From assembly GCA_037074705.1 (NCBI GenBank), contig CM073596.1, positions 20,170,501 through 20,234,500 of the forward strand: DNA of 64,000 nt, read 5' to 3'. The notes below the pieces were generated by a model. The model worked only from the letters and a program-made list of their open reading frames with translations. It was not told the origin of the DNA and made no database searches. Within the stretch, counting starts at the first letter, position 1. The number at the start of each line of letters is the position of its first letter. The DNA is from Zhengitettix transpicula (lineage: Eukaryota; Arthropoda; Insecta; Orthoptera; Tetrigidae). This document shows, piece by piece, positions 41,144-52,600 of this stretch. Both the position numbers and the translations under genes were made by a program.

Positions 41144-41251
41144 ATGGCCGCCGGTGGCCGTCAGTGTGGACTCGGAGCTGCACGAGCGATGTCATGCGTC
41201 CTCCTCTGCGGGCGCGCTTGCTCACTCTGGTGGCGACAGCGCTGCTCTTAA
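41144..41251 (+). CDS. upstream ORF overlapping the sulfotransferase start
   Basis: ATG at 41144 in strong context (G at -3, G at +4; ATGGCCGCCGG), 35 codons, TAA at 41249-41251. It lies in another frame and overlaps the main start at 41194. If the transcript begins upstream of it, ribosomes must leak past or reinitiate, which would lower output of the enzyme. No protein function is suggested. Confidence 0.35.
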   Translation: MAAGGRQCGLGAARAMSCVLLCGRACSLWWRQRCS

Positions 41252-41541
41252 TCTCCGCAAGCTGGTTCACGCTGCAACTGCACCTCGAAGTCCCCCTGTA
41301 CGAGGCCGCGGGGTCGACCCTCGCTCCTCAGCAGCGTCACGTGGGATCCACGCCGCGCTACGTGACCAAGTCTCTGGCCGAGGTGAGCGCCACGTCCAAT
41401 CCACACCTGGTGCTCTTCAACCATGTGCCCAAAGCCGGTGGGGAGATGTTGGTGCTGCTTCTACAGTGGCTACAGGGATACAATGGCTTCCGGCACGTAC
41501 GTCTCGGCACCGGAGACCGCAGGCTTGATCGCTCGCAACAG
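41194..41541 (+). CDS. pip: pipe-like sulfotransferase exon 1
   Basis: 116 codons from ATG 41194 to donor CAACAG|GTAATC, phase 0. Encodes the signal-anchor and the PAPS-binding loop. Very G+C-rich against A+T-rich flanks. Confidence 0.92.
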
Positions 41542-43603
41542 GTAATCAAAAATTCACATTGCTACTCTGTACTTTTTTACTTTAACAAGGGGTTATAAGA
41601 ACATCGACCAGTTTCTGTGGTGTCGTAGCACGTGTCTACCAGATAGAAACGTGTACTGTAGCTGAAGGCTATTCCGCCCATCTGTTCTCAAAGCAATTAT
41701 TTTCGGGATGTGTAGGTCATACTCCACAAACTGCTACCTGGGCGCCGACTCTTGAACCACAGCTGTCATTTCTCCGTACGGTACGCAGTTTTCTGATCAC
41801 GTTATTTTGTGCCCATGCTGACCCTTAACAATTAGTTCGTAAACGCCATTGTAGTAATACTTATTGAATTATAGGATGCAGTCCATGACACCATATTTAT
41901 ATTTGGACCTCTAACATGATATATATTGGAATTCATAATTCAAAACTTTAACAACACGAATACATTTATATAGGTTCTGATGATGTCAAAAAATAGCGGT
42001 CGAACCGTCGTAATTATCTAATTATTTCATTCCTTATGTTGTACAATATAATATTATAAGATACTAGGTTTGTGATTCAGATATTGTCTGTGATTGTTAA
42101 TATAACTCTTTTCTGACAAAATGGCCATTTTATTGTCTGTACTTCCTCGATACTCTGCGATATGCATGTTTACGTCAGAACTAGAGAAGGAGAAACCCGA
42201 TATTTTCAGTTGTTGGATAGGAACTAGAGATGGGCGATCTGCTCGACAGCTGATTTAAAGATTCTGATCCTAACAGAATCAATCAGTTAAAGAGCGCGTG
42301 AGTTCGAGCGGAGCAACCGCTCACTTTCCCGCACCCTCTCGAACTGTATCAGTTGAGTCAAAAAGTCTTTTATCATTAAATAATATAGCAAATATTTAAT
42401 TACAAAGAATTAAAACTTGTAAGTACAAAAAATGCAAAATTTTTGTTTAAACAAACATGGACCCTTTCTCTATGGATAAATTTATTGTAGGCATTTTATT
42501 TTGCCAAAATTAAATTTAGTGGCATATGAACAAAATTTAGTAACAGAAGTTATTATAATTTTGTCTTATCAGATTGGCGTTGAAATCCCTTCTGTAATCG
42601 TCCTATTGCTCTTGAGCATTATCCACGTCTTCTCGCTAAAAGCTGTCCTGTACCCTCCATTTTAACTTCACAAGGTCCCTTCACTTTTTCTTTATTAAAA
42701 AACACTACTCTGCTTTTATTAACCTTAATAACTCACGTCAGTTTCTTATAATCACGGTGTAGGATTCGGATCACGTCCTTGATTACTAAGTTTCATCATA
42801 TTATCAATGCAAGCAAGAGACGCTTGTAAAAGATCAGTACAAAAAATTATTGAGAGGAAATAAAACTTCGGCGAGATACAGCCAATTGCGAATCTTTAAG
42901 CGTGAGGACGCAGTCAACGACAATGCTGCACGTACCACTCAAACCTTTTTTTTATGTAATGTGGTCCACGTGCTGGTAACTCTCCTTTAATAGCATAGGA
43001 AGGGATTTTACAGGAGTGATGCAGAAAAAGAGAAGAAGTAGATAGGCTATATATAGGGGAATCCACATAGTGGCCACTCCCCTCTTATAGCATAGGAATG
43101 GGATTGAAAGGGGGGATGCGGAAAGGTATTTTTTTAGGGCAACAGGCTACATGAGGGTAATCCGCGTTGGGTAACTCCCCTTAAAAACATAGGAAGGGAT
43201 TTGAAAGGGGGGATGCGGAAGGGTAGAGGAAGGTTGCCAAGGGTTAACTAGGACCCCCGGGCTATATTTTAGGATCCTACCCGGCATTCGCCTAAAGAAA
43301 TGCAGGGAAACCCCTAGAAAAACCAGCATCAGGTAGGTCGGGTATTGGGTACTTGTCCCACGCCCTTCCGATAGCGGGAGAGGAGTTTGCTTTGGGGACG
43401 CAGCAAGTGCAAGGCGATATATTTTAAGGATCCTATCCGACATTCGCCTGAAAGTAATGCAAGCTCTTTATAGACAACTCAGGATCAAAACAAAGTTGTC
43501 AAATGATGGTTATAAAAGAGCTAATTCTATCAAGTAATAATCCATGCTATAAAAGGCAGCTTTTATAGTGTCTAAAAAAATAGTATTTCACGAGAGCAAT
43601 TTG

Positions 43604-43694
<91 letters not shown>

Positions 43695-46600
43695 AGCCCG
43701 GGGCACCTAGTTACCCTTGGCTACCTTCCTCCACCCTTCCGCATCCCCCCTTTCAAATCCCTTTCCTATGCTATAAGAGGGGAGTTGCCACTTTGTGGAT
43801 TACCCTATACATAGCCTGTCTACACCCACAAAATATATATATATACAAATAATTATACACATAAACAGTTTTTTATTTACTTCCTCGTGATTTGTTACTC
43901 CTTGCCGGCAGCCAGCCTTGAATTTGTGAAAATGTTAACTGGCCCAAAAGTTGTTATTCCTTTATAGGATCTCCATTATGTCCAAAGTCGACAGATGTTC
44001 TTTCTTGTTCCAGATAACGGAATGTCGAAGTCTGTCTTTCTAGACAAATTAAATGGTTGTAGCAGATAACAACAGTCACTGGTATTCCTAAATAATTTAT
44101 TTTACGTATACATCTACATATTTTATATGGAAAATAAATTATTTATGAATACCAGTGACTGTTATAAGGTTATTTACTAGAACATTTGTCAACCAACAGG
44201 GCAGTTCAACCTAAGACAAATTGAAGGAACCGGTCTTTCACATCCAATCAATATTCGACCCCGAAATGTCTCGTTCGATTACGTTCGTAACTTAATAAAA
44301 TATAGTCTCATAATTGAAACCTTATTCACCCGAATCGTAACCCAATTACATCAGTCAGTCACAATACTATTACATTAAACGAAAATAATTATTTCATCTC
44401 ATTTTAATCATTTGTATTATTTTAAAAAAATATAATAAAGGTCTATTGTAATTTTGAGCTTTACTTCAGTCTCCACCATACCTGAGGTGATTAACTCTCT
44501 AAGTTCTTTTTGTCGCGCCGAAGACTCATTTTATTTGTAATAATATTTATAGTTCTTTCTGAAATTCTCTGTAAACGTCGAGCAGTAATTCAAATTCCTT
44601 TAGATATCAGAAATCAGTTTCGGTCTGTTTGTCATGCTCGTCTCTAGGCCAAAATTAACGTTTATTTTTATTTTTCTCACTGGTATTTTAATTCACTGGA
44701 ATTATGGCAGCCATGTCTCTTATTAGTTCTCACATCGAGAACCATTTGAACCAATTACTGCCCCTGTCTCGTCTCTTAGTCAGTCGTTATAGTTGATTAA
44801 TCTCATTTATCGGCAATGGTAATCAAAGAACTAGTAGTACTTAGTATAACCGATTTCCTCAATCACTAGTTCATTTAATTGGCAGTGTCCAATATGGAAT
44901 ACGAGCCAATGTATCAATGAAACTAGTCCTTAATACTGATAATTTTTGATTTAATAACAGAGTCGTTACAAATACAGTTTAGTCACAAAGTAAATATTTT
45001 AACGTAACTAGTAAGTACCTCTGGATTCAGAATAATATTCTGTGATGTCAAGAAAATTTTACTCAGTTTTCATTTTCCCCAAACCATCAACAACTTACTT
45101 CCTTTCTAATAAATAAATGAGTGACGATCAAAACTTCGTAAAATTGCGAGAATAAATCTCATTAATTTACAGTCACTAGGTTACCTTAATCCGTTATATT
45201 TACGTAACGCAAAATAATGCAACCTAGGTCTGAACTAGATTAGACTTACGTGTTTTTGTCTGAAAATTTTGAAAAAATCCATCCACAAAAGCTGATTTTC
45301 TCATCACAATTGACGATTAAAGGAAAGCAGACCTGGAATCAGCTCCACTGTAGTGTTTTATCTCCGAGCTTGCTTGAGACAAAGCTTTGTAACCTCCTGA
45401 GACATAATCCTTAGTTATAAATCTGCCAGGGTATTGCGTAATGCTAAAGCTCTCTCTTTCTCTGTCTACCTCCCACACACACTTATTTACAATTACGCGA
45501 GTCTCTTCACACTTCAATGAGGTTCGTGTCTCATGCTAACAGCTTACCTTCCTAAAATATCTTTATAAAATCCATTTTTGATAAATTAACACATTTCCAA
45601 AGGTAGAACCTCCCTTATGCACGACGCTCCGCCACATTTTCATTTCATTCTATGAATAAAATAGTTTTTTTGGTAATTATTCCTAAAATCAATAAATATA
45701 ACGTTCCTTTTAGACTTATTGTGTCATCTATGTGCATAATTTTTCAATAGTTTTGAAAAATATTTTATCAGTAGGAGCACAAACTATACTATATATTTCA
45801 TTGGTGTATATTATTTTAAAAATTGAGACCAATTATATTATCGATTCACAGCCACACGTAATGTAAGTTTTGATTTTAAATCCTGTACCGATGCTCACAT
45901 TCAAACTTTTCCTGCTCGACCTGTAGAACCTGTCCCTGATTTTCCGGATTGCATTATCCGCAGATGAACTGGCAACTAGTCGTCAGTTTGATATTTGTTG
46001 ACCTGTTTCCCACGGTTTATTCGGAAAAGGTCCATAAGGTCGTGAGGAAAAGGACGAAGGCTGAGCTTCCGGCAATGACGCAATATTTCGCGTCGTAGAA
46101 GGAATGTCTGTTCAAAAGGAACCAAGTAGAAAGTAAAAGCAACAAGTAGCAAGCTTACCGATGGTTCGGAACTATGTTATCAACGCTGAAAAAATATTTA
46201 ACATCGACTGTAAGTTGGTAATAAATATTATTTCAGTGGAAAAAAGAAGTTATTTTGGTCTGACGCAGCTTACTAGGCGGGATGCTAGTTCGTGCAGTGC
46301 TATAAGTTTCTTTAACATTTCCAAGTGCGGACCAACAACATTTTTTTTAAGAATAAAGAACTTAAACGCAGCTATACAATAGTTGATGCAGATTCTGCAA
46401 ATTTAAGATCATAAAATTCAAGTTATTGTTGTCTAAGACAGGCGCGTTTATATACTTGAGATCTTAGTGCGCGATGGACGTTTCATTTTTTTATTCCATA
46501 TGAAAAGGGCTCCAGTTAGGACATTTACAAATTGTATTTGGAAACCTGGCTGTTTTGTGAAGTGCGGACGAAACTTGGATCTACTCCGCTGACAAATTTT

Positions 46601-49600
46601 TGGAAAAAGATTTGACCAATTTGAAAAGGCATTAATAGTTTTTTTTTCAGCGGGAAAAGTGATAACAACTGTTTTAGGAACTCATATGGATTTCATGATG
46701 GACTAATTTGAATAGGGTAAGAACTGTAGCTTGATCTTATTACGCAACGTCATTGGGCTGACCATTGGCATAAAGAGTTGAAGCAGAAGCAACCCTCCAG
46801 TGCTCATCCATACTTGGGATGTCAAAAGTGGACAATATAGACTTAGAAAGTTATTTATCATCACAATCTCCATTTAGATTAAGGTATTCGATTCTCTTTT
46901 ATTCTTCATACGCGTTTACAGAACAGATACTCCCTTCATCAGACGAAGATTTATTCTTGACGCTAGGAAGCCGAAATAATTTCAAGCTCTCTGTACTCCC
47001 CAGATTTTCTGTCATTGCAAAACAATGTTCTTTAGTACGCGTGAATCTGCCTACCAGTGTTTATTTAGACAATACAGAACAGTTTTGTGGATTGTATCTT
47101 GAGTCCAGGACCACAGGACAGTGGTTTTACAGGCGCTAACTACTATGAGAGAAACGACGCAAAGCAGATGAATTTAACGACCTAATAGATGTAAGGGAAA
47201 AAAAAGAATAGTAGTTGAGAAAGTGATCAGAACAGGAAGTGGGCGGTTACGTAAAAGCAGAGGTCAGCCGGCCGTGGCCTGAACATGAGGCACCACGAGA
47301 ACCTGACCTCTACAAAAAGAACATACAACTCTCCCCCCCCCCTCCCCAGAGTGTACATTCTCAATCACGGGGGTTCCGTCCTTAACCTCGTAACACAGAC
47401 GCTCAGGTTCACGGAGCAACTTTCTACAGACTTACTGCTTTGTCCTCTTCTCAGAACCAATAATCCTTGCTGTCGTAAACCAAGGAAATGCAGACCAGCA
47501 CGTGGAAAATCTCCCATTTTGATATTCTTTTCAATAAGAAAATATATAATTGATTTACGTATTTATTGATAATCGTTTAAAATTATCTACGAAATCAACC
47601 CGCTTTATATTATTTATGTGACTGGCATGTTCACCTACTAGATGTAAACAATTCCTTTTATTCGAGTTGCACAGAAGAAGAATTTTTGTCAAGAAACCTA
47701 CCCGGGAACATTCGTCGATCATTACTGTTGTAATAATAATTAATTCAATTTTTGTTATGGTGTAATGGAAATTATGATATTAAAAATTAGCATGAACTGA
47801 TTCCGATTAACTGAATCGGGGAACAGTTTTTAAACGTTTGAATTAACAATGCAAGATAAGAATAAAAATTACAATCTGATTTGTATTCCTTGCGATATGA
47901 TTTCTGTGGATGGCGATCGTTGGCGTCGTCTTTATCCAATAAAGAGTTACGACTCTTTTACAAAACATTTTATTTTTACTAAAATAATCTTTCTTATTTT
48001 CTACGACTACGAACTTCTTTCAGCAATAATTCTATAAAGTAACATTGAAAACTACCGCTCGCACGTGATGAAAAATACCAATATTATTACTTATTTTTTG
48101 GTGAGGGATTAATACTATTTCTGTGGCTGGAATGTGTGACAAGAAATACGATATATGGCTTAGAAGCAGTCAAGATGTTACGCAATACGAAAGCAAGTCA
48201 ATTATGCAAACTAATTAAGTAAGAGGTGAATGCTCCGAATGTAGAGTCACGAGATTGAAGGATAATATCGTTACATTTACGAATTTACGTCAATATATTC
48301 TTAGGCACTTCCCTTTTTATTCTATTTGGATTGTATTAATATGCACTCTGGCTCATCTACAATGTAGTATAATTCTTTTAAATTGTCGGGTTCGGTTTGT
48401 GGATCTGATGTGCTCGTTTTTAGGAATCTCCAATTTAATTGGGTAACTATTTCCCGATTCCTCGGAGCTTCTACCGAAGAAATTAACAAAACCCGTTTCC
48501 AACCTTTCCCCAGATTTTTTTTTACTAAAGGTCCGAGTTTCAAAGTCCTACTTGGTGATGTTTACATAAATTACTGGCGAAACAACCGGTTTGGCACGGA
48601 CAACTAGAAAGCAGAATCCGCAAAACATTATACTACACTATGTTCACGAATATTTTTTTAAATATCTGAAATTGTGGGTGAGTGTAGAAATTTCGCATAA
48701 AAAATTTTTTTGGCCATAAGTATTCCAATGAAATAGATTCTATGAATGTAATTCCTCGAGAATGCATTATAAGTTCTTAAGATGTAGTTTTTCTGTACAT
48801 TTTATACGTTATATAATTCCCCCTCCCCCCCTTCTACTATCCAAAAATAGTATTGATAGAATGGAAGGATCACTCGCATTCAAAACACGTGATAAGCACA
48901 ATTTCCATCTTAATTAAATACTCTTTGACTACGCATAAATCCTTAATACCGTAATAGGGTTAAATTTGATCTTTAGTTAAAAAAAATTGTGTCACGAAAT
49001 CTATCAGATGAAGAAAAAAAAGAGGAAGGCGATTCATTTCAGGTGAATAATCCTCAGCCAACTCATTTAAATAGTTTATGGTAGAAGAAAACCCTCTAAA
49101 TAAAGTATTTAGAAAGCAAAAAATAATAATTATTTTTTATATAAGACAAGAAAAATATGGGCAGTTGTTTACATAACCGAAAATTAATTGGACGTAGAAA
49201 AAAACTCTAGTTCAGGCACCAATGTGAACTCAGGTCACCTGTGACGCGCAGATATAGTAGGCAACAACAACAAAGCTCACAGAGTCCAGTCTGGCCTGTG
49301 AATTAAGTTAACTTGAGATTCTGAGCTCCAAACGAGTAAATTAGTATTCAATTTTTTTTAAAAAAAAAAGCCATAAACGACTCCCTCAGTCAAATCATGT
49401 TTTGTGCTTCTCCTATCTCCAATTGATCTATTACAAATATATTAAGTTCATGATTCGTTGTTGTTCTCCAAACGATGAATAACGAAATTCTTTGCATCAG
49501 GTGACGAGGTAAACAAAAGGTAACAATACCTTGTCTAGGAAAAATAATCTCTAACACGGCCCAAAGGGAATACGTCTTAAATTTATCATTCTGCGATATG

Positions 49601-52600
49601 ATTAATTAGAAGGCAGAGAGGCATGTGGTTGAAATTAATTAAACTGCACCAATTCGAAATTATAGCGTATATGAATTTCCTAAGTCGGAACCTGGCAGAA
49701 TCTATACGAAGTTAGTGCGTCAGATCAAGTTAAAAAAATTTCTGTGGCGAAAGTAATATTTACATTCGAGCCACGGCTAAGAGTTGTGGCGCGGCACGAA
49801 TGCGGCATGTACTTTCTTCATATTTATTTCAACTCATTGCAATTCGAAACCCTGGGACTCTTGCTCTTTGGAATTCAAGAGTTATCACCGGGTTGGGAAA
49901 CGCGCCAGCCAGGCGAGACCAGAAGTGTTACGGATCCGTGCCTCGAGATTCACCAACACGCGAGGTGAGATTAATGCCAAAGGGCGTTCCTGGATGACGA
50001 AAGCAGAGCACGGCGTCGGAGAAAAGGACAACGCCTTCGAAGCGAAGTAAGTCCTGGAGTGACTCAGTCGGGGAGTGAATTCAACGATCGCGTAGGAAGT
50101 GAACCTCGGCCAATTTAATAAGCGAGCACAATCATCTTGTCAAGCCGTACCGAGATGTATGGGACCATTTTTAAACTGTAAACTGGAGTGTTGTCAGAGA
50201 TAAAATCAAATTAAAATGCGATACTAACCGACCAAATTAAGAATTGAACTGAAGCTGTTTATTAAGTGGACCAATACAAAGTTAATTTTTAATTAATTGA
50301 AAGGTAAAAAATAAAAAAATTACGTCTGATTGAAAATAATGAATAAGAAAGCCAATTCAGACAAAAAAGTGATAATGCTAATACCACACACCTTTCGTCA
50401 GGTGCGAAGAAGACCATAGAGCGGCTCAACTGCACTTGTCAGTTGACAACACTCAAAAGCGACGAAAACGTTTTTTTTTATTATTTCATTAAAAGGTATT
50501 TGGTGAAGAATAGGATAGTTTTACGACTAGTACAGCCGCTTTGGTGTTGAGTGGGAAGTTTTAAGAAATTCCGCATCACAATAGTATATGAAAGAAACTA
50601 AATGACAATAGAATGCAGGAAATTTTCTGGTTAATGTTATAAATCTTTTGAAAAGACTTGTGGACGACGAGGTTTGCCACAGTAATACAATATTTGATCA
50701 ATTAAAGTAATTAATATCGAAATAATAAAAAACTATAATAATTTACAGTTATAATTTCGAACAATCTTTCTCAATAATTTAGAAAACTGTACAAGACGGT
50801 CCAAACATTTTTTTTAAGTTACAGGCTACATGTGGGTTATCCGTTTTTCTGGCTACTCCCCTTTAATAGCATAGAAAAGGATGGGAAAAGGGGGGATGCG
50901 GAATGTAGAGCAAGGTAGCCAAGGGTTTTATATGGCCCCCGGGCTATAATTTAATGATCCTACACGGCATTCGCCTAAAGATGATGCAGGGAAAACCCTA
51001 GAGAAACCTGCGTCAGGTAGGTCGGGCATTTGGTCCGTGTCCCACGCCCTTCCGGTAACAAGAATTTGGTCTGCTGAGGGACCGCAGCGTAACCAAACTC
51101 CATGCCGCGGCTGAATTTGAAGGGCAGCTGACCGACTGGTTCAATAGGATCTCACCGTATGTCCAACGTCGTGGAGCCCGGATCATGCACACCTCAAAAC
51201 CAGACAAGGTGTCAGGGATTATGAGAACCTTATTTTGAGGAAAATCCATAATGGGAAGTTATCCCGTTCCTTCCTTTTATATAAGAGAATTTGAATGGCA
51301 GCTGGCCGACTGGTCCAGTAGGATCTCATCGTATGCCCAACGTCTGCGAATTCGGAACATATACGCCTCAAAACCAGACAAGGTGTCAGGGATTATGAGA
51401 ACCTTGTTTTGAGATTGAGGAAAATCCATATTGGGACGTTATCCCGTTCCTTCCTTTTATATAAGAGAATTTGAAGGGCAGCTGGCCGACTAGTCCAATA
51501 GGATCTCTCCGTATGCCCAACGTCTGCGAGCCCGGATCATACACACCTCAAAACCAGACAAGGTGTCGGGGGTTATGGGAACCTTATTTTGAGATTGAGG
51601 AAAATCCCTAACGGGAAGTTATCCCGTTCCTTCCTTTTATATGAGAGGATTCAATCATAATAACTCATTTATTTATACGCACAATTGAATTATATGTGCC
51701 ATCCGCCCTTATATTTCTTGATGAAATTCTCCATTTTGTTCTCTGCTGCTCTTTTACTGAAGACACTAACGACCATTTTAACAGTCGACAACCACAGTTC
51801 TCTGCATTCCACTCAGCTGCAATTCATCAGCTCAAGAGTTGCAAACGCACGAGTCCACAACCCCTGGACCTTCTCGGGAGGCTGTGTACGACATTTTGTT
51901 TCTGGGTGAAAGTTTTCTTCTTTGTTTCTTACTCTCTCTCTTCTTACATAGAATAACTTTTCTCTTCACTTCATTTTGGATTTTGAGAATACATTGAAAT
52001 ATAGTTAATAGGCGTGTCCTTGGTAAATCATTTACTTATGTCCAACATTGCTCTAACGTAAAACGTCGAATGTTTTCTGGGTCGAAAGATGCTTGTGAAC
52101 AAATAATTCGTAGCCGACAAGCAGACTTCTCGTTCGCTGACAAGAAAGTAGAAATCCGCCTCATTTTTTTGTTTGTCGAAGAAATAACCGTGGAGGACAA
52201 AGAGCGTCGGACCACAAAGCCGCCGAGGGAGCGCTGTGACTTAACACTTTCAGGACCCTTATCACGAAATGGGAGTAACAATGGAAGCCATCTTGTCAGC
52301 ATGTGGCACCGACAAGAGAATTCCTAACACGAAAGCTGTGATTTCTCTGCCGTAGAAAGTGAAGGCTGCGTTAATGCAGTCTGCGACGACTAATTGATAA
52401 CTCTCTAGGGTTTCACTGTACGGAAGGAGACGTTCTGTCCAGCCACGGGGATGAGTTTAACTGCAAATAGCGTTTTAAAGAATTGGACACGCAAAAATTG
52501 CGGGATGGTCTCCAATGTGAAACTAATGCATTTCACGTAGCAATACATGGTCGGAGTCTTTCGGTTTCAAGGCAGTAAAACCTCACCTCAAAATATTTTT

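Noticed and set aside
41154..41528. Second open frame across sulfotransferase exon 1
   Set aside because: Arg/Ala/Ser-rich shadow of the true frame, which carries the signal-anchor and PAPS loop.
46819..47139. 106-codon ORF as a gene
   Set aside because: No family pattern, no splice support, inside an intron of another gene.
49744..50050. Three overlapping ORFs in a G+C-richer block
   Set aside because: Openness of several frames at once and lack of any motif argue against coding.
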